Positions 7,509 to 16,042 are shown, numbered from the stretch's first letter. The stretch: 42,241 bases of DNA from Chloroflexota bacterium (GCA_029262695.1 JAJCYV010000024.1:1-42241), one strand, 5' to 3'. The notes: generated by a model from the sequence alone, not told the origin. Translations and numbers: made by a program.

Positions 7509-8420
7509 TTACTCCTCGAACCCCAGCTCCTGCAGCGCCTGCGTCAGCTCCTCGTCGCTGGGCGCCTTGCCGTGGAAGTCCGGGTTGTTCTCCATGAAGC
7601 TGACGCCCTTGCCCTTCGTCGTTTCGCAGATGATCACGGTCGGCTGCTCGTCGTCCTCGCGCGCGTCTTGCAGGGCAGTGGTCAGCGCGTCGAAGTCGTG
7701 GCCCTTGATGCGCTTCGTGTCCCAGCCGAAAGCGCGCCACTTATCCGCCAGCGGCTCCAGGTTCATGATGTTCGCCGTGTGGTTGTCTTCCATCACCCAG
7801 CCGCCTGGCCGGTCGGGAGACTGGCCCTCGTCATCGAAGCGCTGGTAGTCGGAGTAGCCGTCGTTCTGGATGTGGTTGCGGTCGATGATCGCCGTCAGGT
7901 TGGCCGCGCAGTGGTGGCCCGCCGCCATCGCTGCTTCCCACGTCTGGCCCTCCTGGCTGTCGCCGTCGGAGAGCAAGCAGAACACGTGGTAGTCGCGCCC
8001 GTCCAGCCGCCCTGCCAGCGCCGCACCCAGCGAGAACGACAGGCCCATGCCCAGCGCCCCCGCCGACATCTCGACTCCCGGCGGCTTCCCCATGATCGTG
8101 TGTCCCTGGAGCTTCGTCCCCAGTTGGCGGAACGTCAGCAGGTCATCCCGGTCTATGTAGCCGGCCTCGGCCAGCACGCTGTACATCAGGGGCGTCGCGT
8201 GTCCCTTGCTCAGCACGAAGCGGTCGCGGTCCGGCCACGATGGCTTCTTCGGGTCGTGGCGCATGACGCGGAAGTAGAGCGCCGTCAGAATCTCGACGCT
8301 GGAGAGAGAGCCGCCGGGATGCCCGGACTTAGCCGCGTGCGTCATGCGCACGATGCTGCGGCGGACGTTGCGGGCGACCTCCTGCAGCTCTTCGCTGGAT
8401 ACTGATGGTGCTTGTGCCAA
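7509..8420 (-). CDS. Transketolase, N-terminal subunit
   Basis: A 303-residue ThDP-binding half of transketolase. HAAKSGHPGGSLSSVEIL lies near residues 25-42. The ThDP/Mg site appears as LSDGDSQEGQTWEA followed by IIDRNHIQNDG, the usual GDG-x(~26)-NN-type layout. A long open frame continues upstream, but the true start is TTG at 8420: AAGGAGG lies 10 nt before it, a perfect TATAAT box lies further up, and homology begins just after (SSEELQEVARNVRRSIVRM). It is the first gene of an operon with the C-terminal subunit and the CDF transporter. Confidence 0.88.
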   Translation of the reverse strand: MAQAPSVSSEELQEVARNVRRSIVRMTHAAKSGHPGGSLSSVEILTALYFRVMRHDPKKPSWPDRDRFVLSKGHATPLMYSVLAEAGYIDRDDLLTFRQLGTKLQGHTIMGKPPGVEMSAGALGMGLSFSLGAALAGRLDGRDYHVFCLLSDGDSQEGQTWEAAMAAGHHCAANLTAIIDRNHIQNDGYSDYQRFDDEGQSPDRPGGWVMEDNHTANIMNLEPLADKWRAFGWDTKRIKGHDFDALTTALQDAREDDEQPTVIICETTKGKGVSFMENNPDFHGKAPSDEELTQALQELGFEE

Positions 8421-8445
8421 GCTCCTGCTCCCTCCTTCTCGCACG

Positions 8446-8473
8446 ATTATACGTGGCGAGCAGCCACTCGCAA
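8446..8473 (-). promoter_or_regulatory. Promoter of the transketolase operon
   Basis: On the minus strand, TTGCGA and a perfect TATAAT are separated by 16 bp, and the TTG start at 8420 lies 25 nt beyond the -10 box with its Shine-Dalgarno between. The region is divergent with the amidohydrolase gene at 8538, which has its own TGCTATCAT extended -10-like sequence ending at 8521. Confidence 0.55.
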
Positions 8474-8537
8474 CGTTACCGGGATTACGCCCGCGGATCT
8501 GGCCCTCGTGCGTGCTATCATCCGGGGCGAGGAACGC

Positions 8538-9368
8538 GTGATCATCGACTTCCACACGCATATCTTCGGCCCCAACGTGCGCGACCGGCGGGACGACTAT
8601 GCCCGCCGCGATCCCACGTTCGCCGAGATGTATGCTGACCCCACGGCAAAGATCGCGACAGCGGATGATCTCCTCGCCAGCATGGACGGCGCCGGCGTCG
8701 ACGTTTCCGTCGCCCTCGGCTTCGCCTGGAGCGATGACGATGACATCGCCCGCCACAACGACTACTTGCTCGAATCCGCGGCGACCGGCAACGGCCGCAT
8801 CATCCCCTTCACGACCGTCAACATTGCCAGCGCCGCCGCTGAAGCCGAGATCGCACGCTGCGTGGCAGCAGGCACACGCGGCCTGGGCGAGCTGCGGCCG
8901 GACAGCCAGGGCTGGGACCTCAACGCCAGCGACGGCGACCGCCTCGCCGCCGTTGCCCGCCGGCACGGCCTGGTCCTCCTCCTGCACGTCACCGAAGAGG
9001 GCGGCCACGAATACGCGGGCAAGCGCGGCTGCTCCCTCGCCGCCTTTCGCGATTTCACCCGCCGCCACGCGGACCTCGCGATCGTCGGCGCCCATCTCGG
9101 CGGCGACATCTACCGCAACAACCCAGCACCCGTCCACGTCGACACCGCCGCTCAGCCGTTCCTCTACCGCGAAGAGGAGGCCGTGGCCGCTCTGGCAGCC
9201 GTTCCCCCGGACCGCCTGCTCTTTGGCAGCGACTACCCACTGATCAGCCAGGAGCGAGCGCTAGACGAGCTACGAGCGGCGCTCACGAGCGACGAGCGGG
9301 TGGCCAGCGCCGTTCGGGGCAACGCTGAGGCGCTCCTCGGCCGCGTGTCAGCCGGGCCGCCCTCATGA
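8538..9368 (+). CDS. Metal-dependent amidohydrolase (TIM-barrel, ACMSD-like)
   Basis: A 276-residue hydrolase of the amidohydrolase-2 family. The N-terminus VIIDFHTHIFGP carries the H-x-H metal pair (His6, His8). The middle LLLHVTEEGGHEY gives a third metal His, VGAHLGGDIYR a fourth ligand region, and DRLLFGSDYPL the conserved catalytic or metal Asp. This layout is that of decarboxylases and hydrolases related to ACMSD; the substrate is unknown. I chose GTG 8538 because the conserved domain begins there and GAGG (8529-8532) precedes it by 5 nt; the frame is open further upstream, into the divergent promoter region. The stop overlaps the next gene's ATG (ATGA), so it is translationally coupled with thpR. 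Confidence 0.82.
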   Translation: MIIDFHTHIFGPNVRDRRDDYARRDPTFAEMYADPTAKIATADDLLASMDGAGVDVSVALGFAWSDDDDIARHNDYLLESAATGNGRIIPFTTVNIASAAAEAEIARCVAAGTRGLGELRPDSQGWDLNASDGDRLAAVARRHGLVLLLHVTEEGGHEYAGKRGCSLAAFRDFTRRHADLAIVGAHLGGDIYRNNPAPVHVDTAAQPFLYREEEAVAALAAVPPDRLLFGSDYPLISQERALDELRAALTSDERVASAVRGNAEALLGRVSAGPPS

Positions 9369-9952
9369 GCGACGAGCAGAGCCTGATCCGGCTGTTCATC
9401 GCCATCGAACTGCCGGCGGTCGTGCGCCAGCGCCTCGCCGACGTCTCCAATGAGCTGCGGGCGATGGGTCTGGAGCGACTGCGCTGGGTGAAGCCGGAGA
9501 ACATCCACATCACGCTGAAGTTCCTCGGCGAGACGCCCGCAGAACGCCAGCCGCAGATCGAAGATGCCCTGCGCGCTGCCGCCGAAGGCGTCGCGCCCCA
9601 CGAGCTGACGCTGGGCGCGCTCGGCAAGTTCGGCGGGCGCCAGAACCCGCGCGTGCTCTGGGTGGACGTCCGTGGCGACGTAGACGCGCTCAAGGCGCTC
9701 CAGAAGCGTGTGGATGGCAAGATCGCACCGTTGGGCTTCCCTGCGGACGAAAGGCCGTTCGCGGCCCATCTGACGCTCGCTCGCGTGCCCCAGGACCTCG
9801 CGAAGAAGGTCGCGAGGCCGCTTACGGAGGCAATCGTCGCCGTCAAAGTGCCGGACCCGCCGATCCCCGTGCGCGAGGTCGTCCTCATGCGCAGCGAACT
9901 GCGCCCGAACGGCCCCGTCTACACCCGCCTCTGCGGCGTCGAGCTCGCTTAG
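9365..9952 (+). CDS. thpR: RNA 2',3'-cyclic phosphodiesterase (2'-5' RNA ligase family)
   Basis: A 195-residue 2H-phosphoesterase. The two catalytic H-x-T motifs are HITLKFLG (48-55) and HLTLAR (135-140), spaced as in ThpR/LigT. The N-terminal RLFIAIELP is typical of the family. The enzyme hydrolyses 2',3'-cyclic phosphates on RNA and can join 2'-5' RNA ends in vitro; its cellular role is unsettled. The ATG overlaps the preceding stop by 4 nt. No other RNA-repair gene is adjacent. Confidence 0.93.
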   Translation: MSDEQSLIRLFIAIELPAVVRQRLADVSNELRAMGLERLRWVKPENIHITLKFLGETPAERQPQIEDALRAAAEGVAPHELTLGALGKFGGRQNPRVLWVDVRGDVDALKALQKRVDGKIAPLGFPADERPFAAHLTLARVPQDLAKKVARPLTEAIVAVKVPDPPIPVREVVLMRSELRPNGPVYTRLCGVELA

Positions 9953-10114
9953 CCGCAGCGCCTCCTTGACAGGTCCTTAGTCCTCACGGCGCCCGGGCTG
10001 AATTGTGCCGTGTGGGGCATTACACGGGTGACAATCCCCAGGTGCTGAAGCACTATGATGATCGCCTTCCGCTCCGGCGGGATGGCGCAAGGTAAGGCAG
10101 CAGAAGGGAGAAGA

Positions 10115-11596
10115 GTGGCCGAACAGTACGATGCGATCGTCGTCGGCGCCGGGTTTGGGGGGGCAGCCTCCGCTGCGCTACTCGCCAGGAACGGCTTGAA
10201 GACGCTACTTCTGGACAAGAACGCTCAACCCGGCGGAAAGGCCGTCACTATCGCCAAGGAGGGGTTCCGCTACGAGCTGTGGCCGATCGTAGGAGGGCCC
10301 AGCCTTAACTCCCAGTTCGCGGCCGTCCTTGAGGAGATCGACATGGCGGATGAGGTTGAACTCCTCACGCCCGGAACTCCGATAAGCTCGCTGCTCTACA
10401 AGGGACGCTCCGGGAAGTACGAACAGCTCATCGGCACGGCTCGGCCGCGGGAGCAGGCAGATGCGGCCGGCCTGATCACATGGCTGCAGCTAGACCCCGC
10501 GGACCTCCCGGAGCTAACACGGCTCCTGCACGAAATGTCGACGCTGACGCCCCAGGAGATCGACGCTCTCGACGACATCACTCTGGCCGAGTTCCTGTCT
10601 CGCTATCGCCTCCCTGAGTCCGTTCACAGCTTCTTTGGCATGCAGTGCAACATTCTCTTCGTCGCCCCGATCGACTTGGTTGCGGCCTCGGAGGCGATAA
10701 AGACGTTCAACGACTTCGGAGCGGGTGGCGCCATGCGCTACAGCGCCGGCGGCTACGGCCGCGTGGCTGAGGTTTTCGCCCAGGCCGTGCAGAAGTACGG
10801 CGGCGATCTGCGCCTGAGAACGGGCGTAACGAGGATCGCGGTGGAAGAGGGGGCGGTGACAGGCGTTGTCACAGAGGAGGGGAGCTTCGCCGCTCCCATC
10901 GTGCTGAGCAACGCCGGCCTCCAGCCGACGGTGCTCAAGCTCGTGGGCGAAGAGCACTTCGACAGGAGCTACGTCAACTACATCAGAGGCCTGCTGCCTT
11001 CATGGGGTCTGATGGGCATTCGGTATTTTCTCTCCGAACCCGTCTTCGAGTATCCCGTCTCCATCGCCTTCTCAGACGAAAGCTACTGGGACGCTGAGCG
11101 CTTCCGACGGATCAAGGCGGGAGAGACGCCGGACGAGCTCCTGGTCTTCAACGTCGTGCCCTCGCTGTACGACCCCAGCCTCGCCCCCGAGGGGAAGCAG
11201 TGCGCCCTTGTGGCTACCCTTTGCTCCCCCGACCCGGAGCCAGCCGACTCCGAGGTCTGGTGGAGCAAGCTGGACGAGATGGTGGACCGGTTATGGCCGG
11301 AGATGCGACCCCACGTTGAGCGGGAAGAACGCTACTCGACAGCCCACGTGTCGTCCCTGAGCAGAGATCATGTCCTCCCGGGCCAGGGCGGCGAGTGCAT
11401 CGGCCTCGCTCAGGTCGTGGGCCAGTGCGGTCGTCACAAGCCATCGGCCAGAGCGCCCATCCGCGGTCTGTACTATGTGGGCTGCGATGCCGGCGGCTAC
11501 GGGTGCGGTACTCATCAGGCGGTGGATTCTGGAGTAGAAGTCGCCCGCATGGTTCTGCGCGACTACCGCATCACACAGGGCATGTCCTCACCCTGA
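10115..11596 (+). CDS. FAD-dependent oxidoreductase, phytoene desaturase-like
   Basis: A 493-residue flavoprotein. The Rossmann motif DAIVVGAGFGGAASAALLARNG (about 6-27) is followed by an acidic-basic strand end and the family motif QPGGKAVTI. The C-terminal RGLYYVGCDAGGYGCGTHQAVDSG closes the FAD site, as in carotenoid desaturases, isomerases and retinol saturases. The middle has no motif that I can assign to a substrate. I chose GTG 10115 with GAAGGGAG just upstream, since the 20 residues encoded before it are not conserved-looking. The 162 bp between thpR and this gene hold an inverted repeat CCGTGT-8-ACACGG (10008-10027). It ends 10 bp from the convergent crotonyl-CoA carboxylase/reductase gene. 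Confidence 0.8.
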   Translation: MAEQYDAIVVGAGFGGAASAALLARNGLKTLLLDKNAQPGGKAVTIAKEGFRYELWPIVGGPSLNSQFAAVLEEIDMADEVELLTPGTPISSLLYKGRSGKYEQLIGTARPREQADAAGLITWLQLDPADLPELTRLLHEMSTLTPQEIDALDDITLAEFLSRYRLPESVHSFFGMQCNILFVAPIDLVAASEAIKTFNDFGAGGAMRYSAGGYGRVAEVFAQAVQKYGGDLRLRTGVTRIAVEEGAVTGVVTEEGSFAAPIVLSNAGLQPTVLKLVGEEHFDRSYVNYIRGLLPSWGLMGIRYFLSEPVFEYPVSIAFSDESYWDAERFRRIKAGETPDELLVFNVVPSLYDPSLAPEGKQCALVATLCSPDPEPADSEVWWSKLDEMVDRLWPEMRPHVEREERYSTAHVSSLSRDHVLPGQGGECIGLAQVVGQCGRHKPSARAPIRGLYYVGCDAGGYGCGTHQAVDSGVEVARMVLRDYRITQGMSSP

Positions 11597-11606
11597 GCCG
11601 ACGAAG

Positions 11607-12860
11607 CTACGGTAGGTCCAGCAGGCCCCTCTTCGGGGCGCTGACGAGCGCCGCCATCACGCCCGGCGGCTGCCGGCCTTCGAACATCAGCTGGTGCGTG
11701 AGCGGGATCTCCTCGAACGAGTACGCCTGACTGAGGCAGGGGGCGATCTTCTTGTCCAGCACCAGTTGGTTGAACGCGGCCGCCTGCTCGTCGTTCGCGA
11801 AATGCGAGCCCTGGAGGCGCTTCTGCCGCATCCACAGGTAGCGCAGGTCGACGACGGCGTTGAAGCCGGTCGTGCCGGCGCAGATCACCACCATGCCCCC
11901 AGTGTCGCAGGCGAAGATCGACGTCGGCACCGTGTCCTCGCCGGGGTGGTCGAAGACGATCGCCGGGCTCTTGCGCTCGCCCAGGATCTCCCAGATCTTG
12001 GCGCCGAACGCCCGCGCTCCCTTCGCCCACTTGCCGTACGCTTCGTCGTCGGTCCAGTGCGGCATCATCCCCCAGTGGTCGAACTCCTTGCGGTTGATGC
12101 AGCCCTTGGCGCCCAGGTTCATGCAGTACTCGAACTTGTCCTCGCTGGACACGACCGCGATCGGTATGCCGCCCATCTCTCGCACGATCTGGGTCGCCAT
12201 CGAGCCCAGGCCGCCTGAACCGCCCCAGATGAGCACGGCGTCGCCTTCTTTCACGGTGTTCGGCGGCCAGCCCATGAGCATGCGGTAGGCGGTGGCCCCC
12301 ACCAGCGTCGGCGCCGCGGCCTCTTCCCACGTCAGGTGTGGGGCCTTGGGCAGACACTGGTGCGCCTGCACCTTCGTGAACTGCGCGAAGCTCCCCCAGT
12401 TCGACTCGTAGCCCCAGATCCTGAACGAGCTTGAGAACATCGGGTCGTTGCCGGCCTTCACGAACGGGTCGTCCTCGTCCCACATGCCGCAGTGCACGAT
12501 CACGCGGTCGCCCACCTTGATGTTGGTGACGTTCTCCCCGACGGCGTAGACGATGCCGGCCGTGTCGCTGCCGCCGATGTGGAAGCCTGTCGTGTCGCCT
12601 TCCTTTTCGCGCGCCTTGATCACGTTGACGGGAATTCCGCGCGCCGCCCAGACGTTGTTGAAGTTGATCCCGGCGGCCATGCTCAGCACCAGCGCCTCGT
12701 TCGGCTTCAGCTCCTTCGGCGTGTCCACCTTCTCGATCTTGAACGCGTCCTTCGGCTCGCCGAAGCGCTCCGGCCGGATCAGCTGCGCAAACATCTGGTC
12801 CGGCACCTCGCCGATGGGCGGAATCTCGCCGATTTCGTAGATATCCTTCGTCGAGGCCAC
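11607..12860 (-). CDS. ccrA: Crotonyl-CoA carboxylase/reductase
   Basis: A 417-residue zinc-less medium-chain dehydrogenase/reductase of the CCR type, which reductively carboxylates crotonyl-CoA to ethylmalonyl-CoA with NADPH and CO2. Diagnostic blocks are [14 protein letters not shown] (about 65-78), [29 protein letters not shown] (CO2-pocket Glu region), the NADPH motif [16 protein letters not shown], and [15 protein letters not shown] with the CO2-pocket His. Full length matches the family (about 410-450). It starts at GTG 12860 after GGAGGAG. CCR feeds the ethylmalonyl-CoA pathway or supplies extender units; no mutase or mesaconyl-CoA gene is in the window. A perfect 8+1+8 palindrome sits 30 bp upstream of the start. 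Crotonyl-CoA could come from the acyl-CoA dehydrogenases and hydratase nearby (inference). Confidence 0.93.
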   Translation of the reverse strand: MASTKDIYEIGEIPPIGEVPDQMFAQLIRPERFGEPKDAFKIEKVDTPKELKPNEALVLSMAAGINFNNVWAARGIPVNVIKAREKEGDTTGFHIGGSDTAGIVYAVGENVTNIKVGDRVIVHCGMWDEDDPFVKAGNDPMFSSSFRIWGYESNWGSFAQFTKVQAHQCLPKAPHLTWEEAAAPTLVGATAYRMLMGWPPNTVKEGDAVLIWGGSGGLGSMATQIVREMGGIPIAVVSSEDKFEYCMNLGAKGCINRKEFDHWGMMPHWTDDEAYGKWAKGARAFGAKIWEILGERKSPAIVFDHPGEDTVPTSIFACDTGGMVVICAGTTGFNAVVDLRYLWMRQKRLQGSHFANDEQAAAFNQLVLDKKIAPCLSQAYSFEEIPLTHQLMFEGRQPPGVMAALVSAPKRGLLDLP

Positions 12861-12889
12861 TGGGCTCCTCCTCCGCGTAGCGTAGTCAT

Positions 12890-12906
12890 GCAGGCCTAAG
12901 GCCTGC
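12890..12906. promoter_or_regulatory. Palindromic operator candidate upstream of ccr
   Basis: GCAGGCCT-A-AGGCCTGC is a perfect inverted repeat with 8-bp arms. It lies 30-46 bp before the ccr GTG, in the divergent region shared with the lipoprotein gene. It has no T-run and is placed like a repressor or activator site. No regulator gene is adjacent. Confidence 0.45.
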
Positions 12907-13063
12907 TTGGGCGCGGACTACGGTATCAGGCTCGCGTACGGCGGGCAATGCGACTCACTCAGGCCCGGCCACCGGCCCCACCATCGCTCTTCGGTGCAGA
13001 CGGCCCTTGACTTCCCGTAGACCAGCGGCCAATACTCCCTCCACACGTGTCCAAGGGGGGGTC

Positions 13064-14509
13064 ATGCCTGAGTTTTCGTCGGTCTTCCAGGACGGTCGGC
13101 GCCGAAATCTGCTGCTACAGGCACGCTATGGAACTGCGGCGGTGCTCACTCTGAGCCTTGCCATCGCGCTCACGCTGGTTCTCTCCGCCTGCGGTGGCGA
13201 CGGTGGCACGAACGGTGACGCCGGCCTTCCCTCCGTCGCCGAAGTCGCCCCCGAACTCGCCGAATTCGGCGACCTCGCCACCGTCCACTCACAACCGGTG
13301 TCCGAGGCGTTCGGCCCGGACGGCGGGGCGATGGACCTCGCTGACGGCTCGCGGGTGGAGGTGCCGGAGGGGGCGTTCACGGAGCCGACGGAGCTGTCCG
13401 CCGCCATCGTTGATGTGGAAGTCGAAGACCCGGTGAAAGAGTTGCGCGTATATCACCTGTCGACAGTAGAAGACATCGGCCCTCTGGGAGCGCCGGTGGT
13501 GCTGGAGATCCAGAGGCCCGCTGACGAAGGGGTGGTGGCTGAGCTGGTCGATGGCGAGTGGCGGACGCTAGCGGTTTCGCCGGGTACGACGACACGAGTA
13601 GACATCGATCATTTCTCGTCAGCCGACGTTGCCCGGGTGACCTGCATCCGTATCGTTCAGCTCGGAGCCGGCGACAAGGTTGGCCACGAAAGACTCAGTG
13701 TTCTCGCTGGATTAGTGTGCGGCGAGGATACCGAGAACGAGCTATCCGCCGATGATCAAGCGTTCATCAACACTGCGGTCGATGACGCCGTGAACGAGTT
13801 CGAACGAGCGGGTGCCAGCAACGAGGACATCCTCGCAGCGAAGGTGCGGGTGCGCGCCTGCCTGACGGAGGCGCTGCTCGATAGGAAGAAGAGCCCAGAG
13901 GACGCCATCACCGACTGCGAGTGGGCTACGGAGGCCTACCTCCCAACGCCAACTGCCACGTCCACGGCGGCCGAGCCCGAGCCTGAGCCTGAACCTGAGC
14001 CTGAGCCTGAACCTGAACCTGAGCCTGAGCCGGAGCCGGAGCCGGAGCCGGAGCCCGAGCCCGAGCCTCCGCCACCTGTCGGGGACCAGCAGATCGCGGC
14101 GATAGGCAGCCTGAGCGAGTCTCAGGCTGCGGAGTTTGAGAGCTTCGACGGCCAGGACCTGCAGAGCAGCCACATCGAGCTGAGCTTCCCGGCCGAAGGC
14201 GGCGACGTGACGGGCAAGTGGAGCATGGTGCTTGAATTTGATTTCGGGCCAACCGATGACGAGGGTGGTGTCTGCATCTGGAAGTTGACAAGTACGGGAC
14301 AGCTGCAGGGGAGCTACGGTGGTGGCGGCGTGCTGGATGGAACCAACGCGTGGGCTTCTTCCGTTTTCATCGTTGCTGGATGCGAGAAGATTGGTCTCAG
14401 TCCGAACAGCGGCACGGATCCTTGGTCAGGTACCTACGTGGGCCAGGAGGTGCACGTGGTCTTCGACTCAGAACCCCCCTTGGAGTTCGTCGCAACGGTG
14501 CTGCCATAG
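13064..14509 (+). CDS. Putative lipoprotein with (Glu-Pro)16 spacer
   Basis: A 481-residue exported protein of unknown function. The N-terminus has a basic region (GRRRNLLLQARYG), a hydrophobic stretch LTLSLAIALTLVLS and the lipobox L-S-A-C, so it should be lipid-anchored at the Cys and face outward. Residues about 85-200 contain an EAFGPDGGAMDLADGSRVEV...VPEGAF block, recalling ZU5-like or IgG-like surface domains where a 'G-x-v-x-x-p-dGa' strand recurs. A helical Cys-containing segment follows (about 200-300), then sixteen EP dipeptides and a C-terminal beta-rich domain (about 350-481). The ATG 13064 follows an AAGGGGGGG ribosome site. The EP stretch probably spans the cell wall or outer layer as a stiff rod (inference). 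Confidence 0.75.
   Translation: MPEFSSVFQDGRRRNLLLQARYGTAAVLTLSLAIALTLVLSACGGDGGTNGDAGLPSVAEVAPELAEFGDLATVHSQPVSEAFGPDGGAMDLADGSRVEVPEGAFTEPTELSAAIVDVEVEDPVKELRVYHLSTVEDIGPLGAPVVLEIQRPADEGVVAELVDGEWRTLAVSPGTTTRVDIDHFSSADVARVTCIRIVQLGAGDKVGHERLSVLAGLVCGEDTENELSADDQAFINTAVDDAVNEFERAGASNEDILAAKVRVRACLTEALLDRKKSPEDAITDCEWATEAYLPTPTATSTAAEPEPEPEPEPEPEPEPEPEPEPEPEPEPEPEPPPPVGDQQIAAIGSLSESQAAEFESFDGQDLQSSHIELSFPAEGGDVTGKWSMVLEFDFGPTDDEGGVCIWKLTSTGQLQGSYGGGGVLDGTNAWASSVFIVAGCEKIGLSPNSGTDPWSGTYVGQEVHVVFDSEPPLEFVATVLP
13973..14068 (+). repeat. Hexanucleotide repeat encoding (Glu-Pro)16
   Basis: Sixteen in-frame units of GA(G/A)CC(N) encode Glu-Pro. Third-position changes (gagcct, gaacct, gagccg, gagccc) break perfect identity. 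Units could be gained or lost by slippage without shifting the frame. Confidence 0.95.
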
Positions 14510-14554
14510 GAGATGCAGGCGTTGGCCATCAGGTTCCCGCTGTGTGCCGGGGAG

Positions 14555-14588
14555 GCAGATTTCTTCCGCGATGTAAGGAGAGATCTGC
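14555..14588. terminator. Hairpin between convergent genes
   Basis: GCAGATTTCTTC and GGAGAGATCTGC can form a 12-bp stem (two G-U pairs in one orientation) with a 10-nt loop. It lies in the 114 bp between the lipoprotein stop and the convergent acyl-CoA dehydrogenase stop, where a bidirectional terminator would be expected. No T-run follows, so Rho-independent function is uncertain. Confidence 0.4.
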
Positions 14589-14623
14589 ATTGTTGTGCCT
14601 GAGTTCCGGGCGCGGTCGAACGC

Positions 14624-15823
14624 CTAGCCGCGCGGCAGGCCGAGGCCGCGCGTCGCGATGATGTTGCGGTTGATCTCGCTCGTGCCGCCGGCGATCGTCG
14701 AGGAGACTGACTGCAGATAGACGCGCCCGAAGCGGCCCCTGTTCGGCGTGTAGCGGGCGTTGGCGGAACCCTCCTCGCCGCGAGTCAGCTGGCCGGCCAG
14801 CCCGATGATGTTCGACGCTGTGTTCGCGATCCGCTGGTTCAGCTCCGCCGCGTAGATCTTGACCGCGGACGCCTCGTGGTTCGGCACCTGGCCGCGGTTC
14901 TGCAGCGAGATCACACGGTACGACATCAGCCGCGCCGCCTCCGCCTCTATCGAGCGCTCGGCCAGCTCCATCTTCGCCGTCGGCTGCAGCGTGCCCTTGC
15001 GGTTCTCCTTCACCCACAGCACCAGGTCCTCGACTGACTGCCCCTGCGCGATCGAAGTGCCGATCGACGACCGCTCGAAGTCCAGCGTCGTCGTGCCCAC
15101 GTACCACCCGCGGTTCTCCTCGCCCAGGAGATCCTTGCGGGGAACGCGCACGTTGTCGAAGAACACCTCGTTGAAGCCGGGCGTGGCCGCCATGTTGACC
15201 AGCGGCCGCACGGTGACGCCGGGCGTCTTCATGTCCAGCAGGAAGTAGGAGATGCCTTTGTGCTTCGGGGCCTCCGGGTCAGTGCGCGCCAGGAGGATCA
15301 TCCGCTCCGCGTACTGCGCGCCCGTGATCCAGATCTTCTGGCCGTTGACGATGTAGTCGTCGCCGTCCTTGACCGCCTTCGTCTGCAGCGACGCCAGGTC
15401 TGACCCCGACTCCGGCTCCGAGAAGCCCTGGCACCAGACCTTCCCCTCCAGCATCCCCGAAAGGTGCTCCTTCTTCTGCTCGTCCGTGCCGTAGACGATG
15501 ATCGTCGGGCCCGCCATCGTGATGCCGATGCCACCGGGGCGCGGCGCGCGGGCCAGCGCCAGCTCCTCGTTGAACACGAACTGCTGCATCACGCTGAGGC
15601 CGGCGCCGCCGTACTCCGTCGGCCAGGCGGGCGCCACCCAGCCCTTCGTCGCAAGCTTCTTGATCCACGCGTTGTAGCGCTCCAGCGCGGCCTGGCCGCC
15701 CGCCGATGCCGCCTGCGCGGCGCTCACAGTGCCGCCGTCGCCGCCCTTCTTGTACTCCGCGCTCACGAACGCCCGCACTTCCTGCCGGAACGCCGCTTCT
15801 TCGGGGTTGTCTCGAAAATCCAT
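14624..15823 (-). CDS. Acyl-CoA dehydrogenase (paralogue 1)
   Basis: A 399-residue flavoprotein of the acyl-CoA dehydrogenase family, which introduces the alpha-beta double bond into acyl-CoA using FAD and passes electrons to ETF. The N-terminal helical domain starts MDFRDNPEEAAFRQEVRAF. QGFSEPESGSDLASLQTKA is the FAD/substrate strand, WITGAQYA follows, and the C-terminus AGGTSEINRNIIATRGLGLPRG is the FAD-dimer motif. I chose ATG 15823, with GAAGGAG 8 nt before it; the frame is open upstream but runs through a dispersed repeat. A second, clearly related gene lies at 21843-23024. The GGDGGTVSAAQAASAGGQAA insert near residue 28 is longer than in the paralogue. Confidence 0.9.
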   Translation of the reverse strand: MDFRDNPEEAAFRQEVRAFVSAEYKKGGDGGTVSAAQAASAGGQAALERYNAWIKKLATKGWVAPAWPTEYGGAGLSVMQQFVFNEELALARAPRPGGIGITMAGPTIIVYGTDEQKKEHLSGMLEGKVWCQGFSEPESGSDLASLQTKAVKDGDDYIVNGQKIWITGAQYAERMILLARTDPEAPKHKGISYFLLDMKTPGVTVRPLVNMAATPGFNEVFFDNVRVPRKDLLGEENRGWYVGTTTLDFERSSIGTSIAQGQSVEDLVLWVKENRKGTLQPTAKMELAERSIEAEAARLMSYRVISLQNRGQVPNHEASAVKIYAAELNQRIANTASNIIGLAGQLTRGEEGSANARYTPNRGRFGRVYLQSVSSTIAGGTSEINRNIIATRGLGLPRG

Positions 15824-15854
15824 GTCGTGTGCTCCTTCGCGCGCCATTCTAACG

Positions 15855-15956
15855 CCTGTCCTGAGCGAAGTCGAAGGGCCTGTCCTGAGCCTGTCCTTAG
15901 CGCTCGCCACAGGCGAGCAGTCGAGGGGCGCCCTCCACAGGCGGGCAGCCGAAGGG
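15855..15956. repeat. Composite dispersed repeat (CCTGAGCGAAGTCGAAGG type)
   Basis: Four adjoining pieces. CCTGTCCTGAGCGAAGTCGA (15855-15874, then AGGG) belongs to a repeat family common between genes in many bacteria. A partial second unit (15879-15900) follows. Two 28-bp tandem units come next (15901-15928 and 15929-15956) that match at about 23 of 28 positions. The first of these contains the hairpin GCTCGCC-ACA-GGCGAGC (15902-15918). It fills the divergent region between acyl-CoA dehydrogenase 1 and the CSLREX protein gene. Confidence 0.75.
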
Positions 15957-16042
15957 CGCACGTCAAGGTTCCGCCAGCCGGTGCGCCTCGTCTCACAGGT
16001 CGTCGAGGCTCGCTAACCGACAACGTATGTGACTTTCGGCCC

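Noticed and set aside
6621-8405. 594-codon plus-strand open frame across the transketolase genes
   Set aside because: Both transketolase subunits on the minus strand are unmistakable; the plus frame has no recognisable domain.
9966-9971. TTGACA as a -35 box for the FAD oxidoreductase gene
   Set aside because: No -10-like hexamer occurs at 16-18 bp spacing.
10008-10027. Inverted repeat CCGTGT-8-ACACGG as a terminator or operator
   Set aside because: The arms are only 6 bp and it has no T-run or clear promoter overlap; too weak to list as a feature.
13973-14068. Repeat array as CRISPR
   Set aside because: Units are 6 bp, contiguous and in frame with the lipoprotein gene; there are no spacers.
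15824-15961. Upstream extension of acyl-CoA dehydrogenase 1 by 46 codons
   Set aside because: The extension reads through a dispersed repeat, while ATG 15823 has a good ribosome site and begins exactly at the homology.
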